Source: Didymella arachidicola (taxonomy: Eukaryota > Ascomycota > Dothideomycetes > Pleosporales > Didymellaceae). From it: 64,000 nt of DNA. The stretch's first letter is position 1. Each line of letters starts with the position of its first letter. Under the pieces are notes generated by a model that did not search any database, was not told the origin of the DNA, and was given only the letters and a program-made list of their open reading frames with translations. A program made the position numbers and the translations under genes. The DNA lies in the NCBI GenBank assembly GCA_016630955.3, contig CM049995.1:682001-746000 (forward strand). Direction: 5' to 3'. This document shows, piece after piece, positions 45,016 to 57,282 of this stretch.

Positions 45016-46202
45016 GTTATCGAAATACCGTGCTGGCGATGGTTTGCTATCGCTTCCCTGAATGTTTCTGTTGTTGCTTCGAATGTTGCGAAAAGAGATG
45101 TTTACAATTGAGAGACGAACATGGTCCGAAGTACCTCGGCCTCATGATATCAGGGCCAGCGCGACGCGTTTTGGCAGGGGCCGATCGGTATGACGCTCCA
45201 TAAATATCTCTACCGCCACAAAGAGACCAGTATCCTGACCAATATTACGGACATGAAGATGCACACTGCAAGATATCTAACAATCGGGTGACAGAAAGCA
45301 TCGTGGGATTCGTAGCAAAGTTGATCAGAGGGCGCTAGCACATATCAGCGAACTCAACGCCCTGATTGTAGGCTCTCTATCCTATCGAAGCCAGGAGCCT
45401 TGCGATAGTTGGACTTACGCTTGTCGAGATGCAGGAAACTTTCCTGAGTAGGCTCCTATGTGTTGATTGGAAGGCCACCTGCCCCAGCCAATAGCAAACT
45501 GCACAAGTGGCCCAGCAAGACCAAAGCCAGGCGTCTTTGAAATCATGTACACATAGGAGAAATCTTCATAAATCTGCTGTTGCAAGCTCACTGGGTCCGG
45601 CGATGCTTATAAACCTGTCTTCAGACTTGCCATGAGCGCCTTGTTATCACGTTTCGCATTATTGCCTTGAACGGGCACGGTACCAGTGTCGAGTGGCTGA
45701 TGAGCGCTTCTCTACTGTTGGAGAAAACAAGCTGCGGCTAGAGAGATCTGAGTCTTGGTCCGGCGTATCTTGCAGAATCGCAAGATGAAAGAGGTTTTGT
45801 TCGGCACTCGTGCGAAGCCCCAAATGCAGCCTAGTTTCATGCAGGGACACAATGCTCACGATGCGCCGGCGCGATCCACACATCCCGATGTTCCTGATTT
45901 TACGGGACTACAGGCTTGACCATTTCTCCAGTGTTCTGATGAAGTGACACTACTTCGATGTGTTGCTCGTCATTCCATGCGTATGGTGACCGTCGATGTT
46001 CGCACGATGTGAGACCTGCCCGGCGGGGCGGGTGAAGCGTGACCAACCACCTGAGCTCCGCACGACACCCACCTGAGGATATAGAGCACGAGTTCATGTC
46101 ACGGATGGATACCTGGAATTCGCTGCTTGCTCATCATGGTAGGCATGGTGCAATCTCCTTCTGTATACCCTCAGGTCGAAGCAACACCTCGCGCCTCTCC
46201 AT
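45016..46202. other. 1.2 kb without a recognised gene
   Basis: Between the MAPEG relic and the CorA-like gene, which read away from each other. Only short ORFs; no motifs. The broken MAPEG promoter and the CorA-like promoter should lie here. Confidence 0.45.
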
Positions 46203-48114
46203 ATGGCCACTCCACTTCGCCCAGCGTCCCCTGCTGAGGACCTGCCGGAATACTACCAGAGCCTGGGTGACGACGACATCACAGACTGCTTCCGCAACTT
46301 CGATCTCGAAAAGAACTTCGATCTTTTCGACCGACAGACCCGCGACCCCAAGACATCGAACTTCTGCTTGGATTTCGGAGAGGAAGAGGCCTTTTGTGCT
46401 TTCAACCTTGCTTCGTTCTCTTACTCACGTCTTTTAGAGACACCTCGACCTGCGCATCTACACACGCGATGGATCAATCTTTGGCAACCATACAATCAGA
46501 AAGACACCCTCCGTCTCATTGCGCGGCACTATGATTTCTCCCCGCGCTTGCTGGGGATGATGTGTAGTGATCCCGTCCCTCCACGCTCTGGAGCCTCTCA
46601 GAGCATGGAAAAGAGTGTATCTACACTTCGGTCGCGACTGTCCCATAGATCTAAGCATTCGAGTTCGAGTAGCGAGAACTCCAAACCAAGCTCGAACAAG
46701 AACACCCTCGATTCAGAAGAAAGCGTTGGAATGACAGAGCTGATGCATTCGACACAACTGGAGATGGTGCGTGATCTCACACATTATCAGATTGTTGAGG
46801 ATGTGTGGCATTGGTCCACGGTAGATTGGGGCCGTCGTTGTGAGTTTGCGTCCCTCCAGGCTGAGCTGCTGGCGCATCGTACTGACGATCCTAGTCTTGT
46901 GCCTCGGCTATAACACACTGCACAACGTGCGCAGCAAGCAGACACACCACCACCACAATGCACACCGACTCGATCGCGATCAAGATATACCACACGGGAA
47001 ACGGGTGTGGAACTGGCTTCTCCTTTGTGAAGACAAGACGGTAATATCCATATCTGAAGATCCGTTTCCCTTCCAAAATGGCGAGGTGCATGGGTGGGAT
47101 CTGAGATTGCTGTACACAGTTCGGCGCAATCTGGTCAATGTATTCCGGCAATTGACCAAGGCACCAACCCCTCTGTCAGATGCTGCTTTGACTCAACTAC
47201 CGATCCGCCATCGTATTGGTCACAGTGAAGAGGAGACGGCACATCGATACACCGATACGCCTGGGCTGCTGTTCTACTACCTTTTCGAAGACTGGGGTAC
47301 TACGTTCAGTCTTGTATCTCGAAGCGAGGAGGGCTATGCTGTGGAGCTGGATCGTCTCGTAAGTTTACCATCGCCTGGATATACAAGCACTCAAGCTGAC
47401 TGTGAGAAGCGTAAAGAGATGCTTGTGAAAGCTGACCTGACCCACGTGGATCAGTTGCACCATATCGGATGCCAACTCGCGGTATTGAAGCGTGTCTATC
47501 ACAGCTATTCTCTGCTAATCGAGCGGATACTGGAGAGGCGGGAGGTTACGATAGCATCACTCAAGAACTCACACGTCATCTCAAACGCTGAGTCGATGAT
47601 TGCGTCAGCGCACGGTATTGACTCTCCAAACCCACTTTTACCGGAATTTGCCAGCTCACTTGGTGTGTCACTCAGCTCAGCCGCAAGGGTGCGATTTGAA
47701 CGGCTGAAAGATCGCATTGCACTGTATGCTTTGAGCGAGATACAGGAGTGTATCGACCAGAAAGACTCACTGGTCATGATGAACTTCAATCTCATCGCCA
47801 TCAAGGAATCGTTAAGCGTCGAACGCTTAACATGGGTCACGCTCGTTTTGGCGCAGATCACCATTCTATTTACACCTGTCACGCTCATGACTGGTTACTT
47901 CAGTATCCAATTCAAGAATACCGAATTTGAAGTCAAAAGCTACTGGTGGGCATTTGGTATTATTCTGATCGCTTCGCTCCTGGTCTTGTTTTTGTTCAGC
48001 TACTTCAGTGGGACGTTGAACGGACATATCATCAAGACGAGCTGGAGTAGGGTCGTAATCGACATCAGCAAGCGTTGGTGGACTCACCGAAAGAAACGCG
48101 GCAAAATGTTGTAG
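46203..48114 (+). CDS. CorA-like divalent cation transporter family protein
   Basis: Two exons, 46203-46839 and 46895-48114, with a 55-bp intron (GTGAGT...TCCTAG); the join gives 'DWGRRFLCLGYNTLHNV'. Spliced length 618 aa. A long soluble N-terminal part includes a Ser-rich low-complexity stretch (about residues 135-175) and a His cluster just after the intron. The C-terminus has an extended helix and two adjacent membrane segments (about residues 524-548 and 562-585), the hallmark CorA layout. After the first membrane helix the usual GMN motif is replaced by 'TGYFSIQF', as in many fungal CorA-like proteins, so magnesium transport itself is uncertain. Probably a plasma- or vacuolar-membrane protein. 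Confidence 0.8.
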
Positions 48115-49164
48115 AAAGGGCCAACAAGAGTTGGGAAGGCCAGCGCCAAGAGCTATGACAGGCTCAGCGCACTCAATAGGAATGTCTTGTCACTCAGCAT
48201 TGAATTTCCTTGATCTTGCCGTAGAGCTCGAGCTTTCTCAAATACCGTGTCTCTATGCTGACAATTACTAGATTGGAATTACATGCGCCGGTGACAATGT
48301 CGCGTGGAAACTCACGTTTGCGTCTGAAACAATATTCGACATAATCGCAGTTCATTACCATCCTCGACTGACAGCAATCACAAGCCTCTCACTTCAAGCG
48401 GATCTTCGCAGTGAGAGGAAGTGCCACTTACGCCATGTTGCTGCGCCGCGTAGTGGGTTCCTGTACGACGTCATTCAAGAAGCCATGTACCTCGTCGCTT
48501 CGCGCCACGACAAAGTATGGCACAAAAACAACGCGATTCGTCTGCATCGATGGCCGCTCGATTCCTTCGCTTAGTATCTTTCATCTACCGGAGTACTCTT
48601 TCCGTTACTTGCAGGCGGAGACAACACCTTCACATTGAAGGAGCAAAGGTCCTTTCGCTACACCGACCGATTCGGGCCGATCGCGTTGATGCGCTTCACA
48701 CAGCACCGATGAAAGCGTGCAACATGTTGCAGATCTCCCAGAACGCGTGCAGGAACATGGACATATCACATTTCAGAGTTATGCGGGCGCTCTGGTACTA
48801 AATCGTTCTCTCGCTCTGTAACCCTCGACTCGGCATGACACAAGTCCCTGCGAACGGGGAAGACATCCCGTGTCTTGAAACGCATACCATTGAGAAGTCA
48901 CAGCTCTGGGTATTTGTTGTTCGGATGACGACTAAAACGACACATCCAGATAGCAATCTCGCTATTATACTTCCTAGTAATGACGACGATGTCCACTAGC
49001 ACACAGCTTTCTCAGCTACGCCTCATGCCTAACGCAATAGCAATGATGATCGCCCCGATATCACTATGTCTTAACGTCTGCGATAAGGGGAGAAGCACAA
49101 TCACGCACCTGGCTATTAAGGAACACGACTCCAACTTCGTTGGAGCTTCGTGTCTGTCTTGACG
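48115..49164. other. 1.05 kb without a recognised gene
   Basis: Short overlapping ORFs at 48411-48801 show no family features. Contains the promoter of the next gene. Confidence 0.45.
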
Positions 49165-50672
49165 ATGAGGAAGCCGACCCCTGAGGAGCAAGCTGTATGG
49201 CCCGCTCCAAATTACAACAACCCTGACGATCTCCATGGACCAATTGTTGGAGTGACTGTGACTACTTTCGGTTTGGCCACTCTATGTAAGTCAATACTAC
49301 TCTATTCAGGACCTCATACCAAACGGCTGACTGATGTCCGTGCAGTTTTCATCATTCGCATTTCCGGCAAGAGATTGTTGCGGCACAGACTCGAAGAGGA
49401 TGACTACCTCATGCTTGCTGCAATGGTTAGCTAAAGGCCAAGCGCCTGTCGAGAGCCACGCTAAATTATTGCAGACGATAGCTATACCAATGTCAATCTT
49501 CCCTCTTGTATCTCTCAACTTCGGTCTAGGTCTACACGTATGGGATCAGAAGCCAGAATGGAGCATCGGCTACGCGAAGGTATGATTCTAGCCCATTTCG
49601 AGACTGGAAACAGTACTGAGCAGATACAGCTGGACTTCGCGTCTGATATACTGTTTCCGATAGCCTGTTCGTTGACAAAGGTATCCCAATGCCTTTCGTA
49701 CCTACGACTCTTTTCTGGACGTACGAACGAGATTTTATGCCACACCATGATCGTCTTCATCACTACCTACACGGTCGTATGCATAACCATAGCTCTCTTA
49801 CAGTGTCGGCCTATACGAGCTCACTGGAACCCTCAGACAGGCCTGGAATGCATGAACATGCGCGCCGCTCTCACGGCCATTGCCGCGTTGAACATCTTCA
49901 GTGATATGATGGTTTACTTGTGAGTACCGAAAGTGTGGTCATGAAATTCTCTGACATTCTATAGACGCCCTGTGAAGCCATTAGTGTCAGTTAAGATGTC
50001 AGCCAAGCAGAGGTGGGGGCTGGTGTTACTTCTGGCACTTAGTCTGCTCCCATGCATAGCTGGAATGCTTAGGCTATATTACGTTGAGCTATTTCACGAC
50101 TCTGTCGACGGCCTCTGTAAGCAGATTAGAGCGACATCCGTTTCGCGAAGTGACTGAGCGTGTTAGGGAACGCAAGCATCATATGGACTTTGATGATGCT
50201 CGAAATGAACCTTGGCGTGGTCTGCAGCTGCCTCTTTGGCATCCAGCCCGTCCTTGCTACGCTCTTTCCACGCCTCTTCGCTACCTCCTACCCTTCCGAA
50301 CACCGCGACTCGACAACACAGGTTCGCCGACAGGATAGTAGCCGCCCTGAGGCACTGACATCTTTCCAAGTGTACCCTCTTGCCGAGCTTTCTGGCCACA
50401 TACACAACACGCCGTTAGGTGAGACCGACACATTCGAGGCAATGTGGACGCCAGAAGGTACAGGATCAAACTATGCAAGTGCAAGCTCGGGTGGAAGGAA
50501 GCAAGGGGCGCTTTTGACACCGGGTGTCATCACCGTGCACAAAGAGTTCACAGTGCAGGAAGAAATCACGCCTTGCCAGTCGCCGATTAGTGAGCTTGAT
50601 AGACAGTTGCACTTGATGGCAGATGTGATCAGTGGAGAATGGACACTGGACGAAATCTGTTTGAAAAACTAG
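49165..50672 (+). CDS. Rhodopsin-domain (PTH11-like) seven-helix membrane protein
   Basis: Six exons: 49165-49285, 49346-49425, 49475-49579, 49624-49919, 49965-50116 and 50167-50672. The five introns of 44-60 bp all have GT...AG ends, and every join keeps frame; spliced length 419 aa. The fungal rhodopsin-domain pattern is clear: 'RISGKRLLRHRLEEDDYLML' (R-x-LE-DD-Y motif after helix 1), 'ILFPIACSLTKVSQCLSYLR' (usual LxKxSILxLYLRxF), 'ALLQCRPIRAHWNP' (usual CxPxxxxW), 'ALNIFSDMMVYLRPV', and 'IIWTLMMLEMNLGVVCSCLF' (W-xxxE-xxxxIxxxC). After about residue 270 comes a polar cytoplasmic tail. Family members include PTH11, a surface-sensing receptor of the rice blast fungus, but most members have no known ligand. 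No CFEM domain is present. Confidence 0.88.
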
Positions 50673-51547
50673 AAGATAGATCCATCACCATGTTTTCCGC
50701 CCCAACGAAGGCTCTGTCGAAACATGCAAACAGGCCCTATGCAGTCTCCGAAGTCACGCTGCGAAACAGACAGCCAGTACAGACCAGTAAGCTAGGTACC
50801 CAACAGCCAATTATTCCCTGCTAAAATGCGAAAGTAGCTGAGTGTCAAACACCCAAACCCACCATATCTGAGGTCATCCAACATCTTTCCATGGGAGACC
50901 TTGACATTCACGAGGCCGTTTAATTTTGTGACAGTTCTTTCAATCCATTCTATCTTTGCAGCGAAACCAGTGTGGAAGCTTCCCGAGAGTCCTGTGCTAC
51001 AGAGACCTATTCTCTGATTGCCGTTGTCTTACCTTTGAAGCTGCAGGTTCGCGCTCCCTCAATCGTCTAGCTCACTTCGAAGTGTCACAACTGCAGCTTG
51101 CGAATGCTGCAATATGATAACCATCAGCCTGGCAGAAGTGAGGCGAACACGTTTACTGCAAGGGGTACGATCTGGTAGTGTGATATGCTGCATGCGAGTG
51201 TGAAGCACAGATGGTGTTGAGGTTGTGAAAACGATACGGCGAGGTTCTTTTATGCCCTTAATTGCTGGCAACCGGGAGCAGTGGTAGAATCACGACTAGG
51301 AGAACCACCGCGAACACCGCAAACGTGGTAATGTATTTATGTTCTGAACTAGACCTATTTAACGAGAATGTTCACTATTGCCTTGAGCATCTTGCCACCT
51401 GCACGCATGCTAAGAATGCTCTTGTAGTCATGTGTGTGGATAGTCCTCTTCCCAATGCGATCTCCCTCAACAAAACGCTTCTCGCCAAAGCATTGCTCCG
51501 TCGTGAAATGATGATGTTGGAGTCGTAAATCTCTGTCTCTGGTGCAC
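50673..51547. other. 0.87 kb intergenic, no gene seen
   Basis: Between two convergent genes. Only short ORFs such as 51262-51528 without recognisable features. Confidence 0.45.
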
Positions 51548-52729
51548 TCAAAGCTCACGGTGATCCGTCCACGCCGTCTCCGGCCAATGGGACTTCGAGT
51601 CAACCTGATCTGAGTCCTTTTCATTCTTGTTTCCAATTGTATCATCGTCTAGTGGGGAGATAGCTACATCAGAGTCTTCTGCAAAGCGTCTTAGATGCTT
51701 CGAGCGACGTGTCTGATTCAGGTTCTCATCAGGTGAGGTTCGGTCTCCGATCGTGCCGTCCTTCCGTAAGGGAGTGATGGAAGGGTAGTCGTAGAAGAAA
51801 GCTGGAAAGGGTGGTGGAGACGTCGAGGAGTATTTTTGATTCGCTTTCATAACGCACTCCGCCGGTGGTGGACCTGAGCAACACGCTGCGCGTCTTGGGG
51901 GCTTCATCGGAATGTATTCATCCATTTCGTCTCCATCCATTTCGCCTTCATTCATTTCGCCTTCATCTGGCATCGGATAGCTGACCAAAACGTGACCAGT
52001 AGCCTGCAAACGCCTCAATTCCGCCTCCGCACCTCTTAATTTTGCCTGGGCATATTTTCGAGCCTCCTCCTGCATCATACGCTCAGAGAAGAGGTTCTCC
52101 ATTGTGGTCTGGTTCAAGTTAATTTGATATTCTAGGTGTCCGACCTTGGTTTTCAGCTGTGTGTTTTCATCTTGAGCAGCCTGTAAAGACGCAGGTGAAG
52201 TCTGTGAAAGACTCAGGGTGGCCCTCATTTGGTTGACTGTGGCGTCGAGGAGCTTGTTGTTGAACTCCAGCTTTTGCTGATTGAGCTTGGCCAGCTCTTG
52301 GTGCAGATAGCGTTCTTGTTCGTTGAGACTACGCGCAAAATCATGCAGTTCGTTGGTGAGCTTGAGCAGATCGTTGCCGGTCCGGGCCTGGGTGACCTGC
52401 GTTGCCGTGATTGAGTTTAGTATTCGACCGTTGACTGTCAGCTCTGACCGCTCCTGTTGAGCTCTTGCCAAAGTAAAACGATTGTTGCAACATCGTAGGA
52501 ACTCCTCAACTTCCGTATTCATGATAGGCTGATCATTTCCACTGGCATAACCCATCCTCTCAGGCATGGGGACACGTTCGATTTTGGGAAGGTGAAGTCG
52601 TCGATATTGTGGATCATGCTGAGCCGCGCTGACTTCGGTGGAGCCAACTCGCTTTCGCTTGGGGCTTGCTTCTTGCTCTTGTGATAATGATGGCGACACG
52701 AAAAACCGCGGGCTCTGGCGATCGGCCAT
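51548..52729 (-). CDS. Coiled-coil protein, unknown function
   Basis: Intronless ORF of 393 aa from ATG 52729. Basic patch near the N-terminus (SPKRKRV, about residues 23-29) that could be a nuclear signal. A long heptad-type coiled coil rich in Gln, Asn, Glu and Leu spans about residues 75-245 (ELHDFARSLNEQERYLHQEL; LNQQKLEFNNKLLDATVNQM; SERMMQEEARKYAQAKLRGA). It is followed by a short acidic repeat (GEMNEGEMDGDEMDE) and a disordered, charged C-terminus. I do not recognise the family. The ORF is long, has coding-like composition throughout and no competing frame, so it is very likely real. Confidence 0.72.
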   Translation of the reverse strand: MADRQSPRFFVSPSLSQEQEASPKRKRVGSTEVSAAQHDPQYRRLHLPKIERVPMPERMGYASGNDQPIMNTEVEEFLRCCNNRFTLARAQQERSELTVNGRILNSITATQVTQARTGNDLLKLTNELHDFARSLNEQERYLHQELAKLNQQKLEFNNKLLDATVNQMRATLSLSQTSPASLQAAQDENTQLKTKVGHLEYQINLNQTTMENLFSERMMQEEARKYAQAKLRGAEAELRRLQATGHVLVSYPMPDEGEMNEGEMDGDEMDEYIPMKPPRRAACCSGPPPAECVMKANQKYSSTSPPPFPAFFYDYPSITPLRKDGTIGDRTSPDENLNQTRRSKHLRRFAEDSDVAISPLDDDTIGNKNEKDSDQVDSKSHWPETAWTDHREL

Positions 52730-53354
52730 CGTCTTGATACTGGGCTCCTGGCGGCTGTTCTGTCAATAGAACGTGAGTGGGTTCCAAAAGAGTAACGAAA
52801 CAAGACAAACGTTTGCAAGACCAGCAATTTCGTTTTGCTGAGTTAGAGGAGGGAGAAATGCTGGCAGGTGGCAGCGTTATCGACTGAGGAGCTAACTTAG
52901 CGTTAGTCGATGTAAACAAGGTGTAAGGAAAGAAGACACCCGGACCAGCTCACTACACATTCGTGACTTCCACAACGACTGAAGCACTGATGTGGCGAGG
53001 GACAGCCTTTGTGGACAGCGCATGCAGCAAAACCTTGATGTGACCAAAAGCGACTGACTCACAATACACCTCCTTGCGAAAATATTGCCTTTCCTTCCAG
53101 TCACTTGCTATGATCACAGGGCAATGTGCTTGCCACCTCGTTACCGCACCAAATCATTCTCTTGGACGCAAGGTAGGACAGCCAAGAGAGTTGAGATATG
53201 TTTTATAGCCTGCATTGACCATTCACTGCAGTACTAATCCAAATGAAGCCACAGTCCTTTCTAGTTACATGCTTCACGCTTACCAGGCTCTTGTCACTGC
53301 CAAAACCGCTCTTCTACATCATCTCATCATCTACCTCCGCCCTCGAGCTACGGC
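52730..53354. other. 0.6 kb intergenic
   Basis: Presumed promoter of the coiled-coil gene and 3' region of KAP114. No supported ORF. Confidence 0.5.
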
Positions 53355-56300
53355 TTACGCAGCACTGTCACGTAGTCTCTGCTTCTCGTCCTCATTCAAT
53401 TGGGAGAACTCTTCCGCAAATCCAAGAGTGGTTGCCGCACGATTGAAGAACTCCACCAAGAATGCTTGGGTTTCGTCGTCTCGCTGGCGACCGCTGTTTG
53501 GGCCATCATCAGCAGCAAATGCCATGAGCTGCTCCTTGGTGAAGCCACTGCCAAGGTCAACGAAGGGATTAGGCTCGTCTTCCCATGAACCATCGTCTGA
53601 GCCCTCTTCTGCAAGCTCAGCTGCTGCGCTGGCATCAAGCGGTGCCCCAGTTGCTGACTGCAACTCGACTATCAACACCTTGAGGATCTTGAGGGTGGCA
53701 GGTATTATCGTCCATCGGTCGGGATCTGATGGATGGGTCAGCTGCATTGTATGATGTCTGGGCTTAGAGGACGTACTGGTCCTTGCGCGACTCCTTGTCA
53801 TTATGCGGCCATCAGTATTGGGAATCAACTCGCCTTTGACCTGAACATCTACCAGTCGTGGATCCTTCAGATCATAGAGCTTCGACAACGCAATGACACT
53901 ATGAATCGTTAGGTTCAGTCACAAAAACACGCCGAATGCACAAGTCGAGCGCGAGCAAACATTTGATACTTACTTCTGGCGGATCTCGTCGTAACCAGCG
54001 AAGTTGATCGAGTTCTCGAGCCACTTTGCTAACACCACCTGGAGACCGTTCTGATTGTTGATGTTCTGCCGCGCCAGGAATTCGACGACCTCCGGGGCGT
54101 GGTTCAAGCTCAATCGTGCAAATACAAGAGTAAGGCTCTGGATGAATTGCGCTTGTTCGGCAGTGGCAAGGCGAGAAGCAACACTACGCAGGAGTTCCTC
54201 GAGGTACGGTCCAAGCCTCTCGTGACCAGCTTTCTCGACGACTTCAGCAGCTAGAGCACCAACTTCGCCTGCAGCATGATCCGAGGCAGAGGAGAGGAGG
54301 CGTGAGATAATCAAAAGGACGACCTCAAGTCCTGCCTTGCCGGTCTCATCGCGCCACTCAAACAGCTGCTGGTGGTCGTGCGAGATGATGTTCTTCACTG
54401 CGATCGTAGCAGCCTTGAGCAGCTCCTCGTCGACAGCACCAAGAAGTAGTCGGGTAAGCTTAGGCATCGTAGCTGCCACAAAACCCGGAGGTAGGGGTTC
54501 AGGACCGTACTCGGCAAGCACACCAAGGAGCTCGGCGGCGAGGTTAGTAAGAGCATTCTCCTCAGTGAGGTTACCGACATCGAACGCAGCTGTGAGAGAG
54601 GGAAGGACCTTTGCACACAAGTTGATGTAGGCGTCACCTCCCATGGAGGCGATCGACTGTGTCACCTCCTCGAATGTCTCGTTGACCAGCATGGTTAGCT
54701 GGAAGTTGTTGGCTCCATGGCTGGCGACCGAGAACAGCAGGTCTAGACCGTTAGCAGTGATGCAGATGCGAGTATCGATGAGAATAGCGTCTCTCAGCGT
54801 CTCAACCAGTGTCACCATTAAATCGTCACTATCAGCCAGTTCTTGCAGGTCCTGTGTGTTGAGGTATTCCTGGATAGCATGGATGATGTTGGGCTGAATG
54901 GGTTGGGTGACGCTGGCGGGCAGGGCCTGAAGATAAAATTGCAAGGCGCGGATGCAGGAGACGCGAACAACATCAGACTCGTCGTTCGAGATGGCTTGCA
55001 GTGATGCCTCGAGGAAGGATGTAGCATACTGTTGCAGGGCGTCGCCTGATGTCCGTGTCAGACTTCCAGCGATAAGATAACCACGGGCTCTGAGGAAAGC
55101 ATCTGGCTGTTGCATGGCGTAGCGAGTAAAGTCAACGAAGCCACTCGCGGCTTCAGGGTTGATCTGCTTGTCGGTGTCCTGGAAGTCGCTAAGCATCTGA
55201 CTGAGAACGTATAGCGCAGCCTCTTTGGCTTTCCAACTCTCTGTTCCAGAGTACAAAGCTCGTGTGTGAGAGAGGAGGCCGTTGATTGTCGGCTCGGCGA
55301 GCCACTCGCCAAGCTTGATGACCAGATCACCGCACGCAGTTCGTGGAGTGTAGTTGGCGGTAACGCTTGTCTCTTCGCTGAGGAAGATGTTTACGTCAAT
55401 GTCCCAAAGACCTTCTTCCTCGGTCGTGATTTGGGCATAGCCAACTGCCAACTTCATGACCTCTGTGACCCAAGAGTTCTCGGTAGACTGGTGCTGCAGC
55501 TCCTGCTCTAGCTGGGCACGTACTGGAGGTGCTCGGAGACATGCCTGCATGAAGTCGAGCTCCTCAAGGACGAGGAAGTCCAGTGTGTATGGTAGACCAT
55601 CAGCATCTTCCAGCCTGCTCTGTCGCTCTTCCTGAATGTACATAAGGTGATATGCTGGCTGTAGGGTCGAGAGTTCCTCCCAGGTCGCTTGAAATAGGAC
55701 CAGGCTATGAGGTGATAGCATCGAGGGAAAGACGGATCGTACGCGCATGAGGACCTGGAGATGATTAGTTTCATTCAGCGCAACGAAAGTACAGGTTGCT
55801 GCTCACCTTGACAACCTGGAGCTTCAATGAGACGAGGCCCTTGTATGTCTCAGCATTCGATACCTCGTCCATCTCTTCCTGCTCACTAGGCGGATCTGAG
55901 AGCTTCATCTTTAGTACCCCGATGAAGAAAGGCAGCCAATCCTTTAGTATCTCATCCGCGAAACCCTTTACCGAGGCCTTGTGGTCCTCCAGGATCATCT
56001 CGAGAATATCGAAACACCCGCGGAACACACTGCAGGCCAGTGCTCGGTGCTGCGGCCGCCTTTGCTCATTCGCAGCCACATCGTAAATGACCTTAACAAG
56101 CTGGGGCGCTACGCCGAAGAAGGTGTGCTCATTGAAGCAGTCGTCGACCAGCTCACTCAGCACCTTCAGTGCGCCGTGCAATTGCCCGTCAGTGGCGTGT
56201 GGAATGAGCTGGAGGAGGCTATCGAGAAGATCGGGCCATTCGGCTGGGTAGTCAGCGGCAGCGATCTTGCTCACTACGAGACTGGCAGCGGCCTTGAGCT

Positions 56301-56616
56301 TGCGGTCGAGGTGGTCTGTCGTGGCGAGCTGGAGTAACTTCGGGCGAATCTGCGCCTTCGTTTCGTCGTTGACTAGAAGCTGGCCTTTGAATTCGTCGAA
56401 GTTGTCGCTCCAGCCGGCCAACACCAGCTGCTTGAGCGACAACAGCGCAGCCTGGCGGATGTTGAGGGGTACACTGTCATGGCAAGCAATGCCGACAAGG
56501 CCGAGGGGCAGCTCCTGGTGGCCGTAGAATGACTTGAGCTGCTGCTCGGCGTGTTTGCGCGGTGTCTCCTGCGCCGACTGTGTTGCGGCGAGGAGGGCGA
56601 CTAGCTGATCCTCCAT
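53355..56616 (-). CDS. KAP114: Importin beta-family karyopherin, Kap114/importin-9
   Basis: Four exons: 55807-56616, 53974-55754, 53777-53898 and 53355-53725; introns of 52, 75 and 51 bp. Spliced length 1,027 aa, in line with yeast Kap114 (about 1,000). The third intron is a multiple of three and open, so it is easily missed; removing it gives 'RSRARTNPDRWTIIPATLKI', the usual form of this region. Kap114/importin-9 carries TBP, histones H2A-H2B and other cargo into the nucleus. What is seen: an N-terminal importin-beta domain (about residues 20-100, AEQQLKSFYGHQELPLGLVG; IRQAALLSLKQLVLAGW), HEAT-like helical repeats throughout, an acidic insert near the C-terminus (AEEGSDDGSWEDEPNPFVDL), and the C-terminal 'FNRAATTLGFAEEFSQLNED' block. 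The neighbour REV7 is divergent, with 666 bp between starts. Confidence 0.93.
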
Positions 56617-57282
56617 TGCTGCTGACGAGGGGCGTGCGCGCAGAAGACTAGTGGACGCGTCTAGCGTTCAGCGTTCCCCGCGTTGGAATGTCTGAGTGGA
56701 ATACGGCGGGCGACGCGTCTGTTGTGGTGCAAGCCTTGGAGCCAAACGGTTTGGAGAAATGTTACGCGACCGGAGAGGAGGGGCTCGCCGGTGGTGAAGC
56801 CTGACAGATGTGCCCGACTCTGACGCAAGTGGGGTAAAGTGTGAACGGCGGCGAAAGATGATGATGTGCTTGCAACGAGGCGCTATGCAAACACAAAATA
56901 GAATTGTATTTGAGGTATTCCAGCAGAGGAAGCAGAGCAAGCAAATAGAGCTGCAGCGGTAGAACTGTTGCAGAGGACCCTGGCCAATCAGGATAGCTGC
57001 TCCGATAATCTTTTGCGGAGGATCTGTTTCGAGCTTCACGTCACGATGCGTGATCGACACTGCTTCGCCATGCACCTGCCCAAATCTTGCAGGGAGGCCT
57101 AGCCTAGACATCTCCACCATCATGCCTGCCAGCTGAGATGTTGACATTTCCGTTGAGCATGTCACATGCTCACGCGAACACGCGTTGGCGCCGGACCCTT
57201 GAACCGCAATGTAGCTCGCATTACGCCCTAGACAGACTGTTCAACCTCTCACACCAAGAGAAGACATCAAGCCATCTGCGAG
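56617..57282. other. Divergent promoter region between KAP114 and REV7
   Basis: 666 bp. The minus-strand ORF at 56668-57165 lacks coding features and would start inside the REV7 promoter; not taken as a gene. Confidence 0.5.

Noticed and set aside
56668..57165. 165-codon minus-strand ORF between KAP114 and REV7
   Set aside because: No motif, and it lies in the short divergent promoter region of two housekeeping genes.
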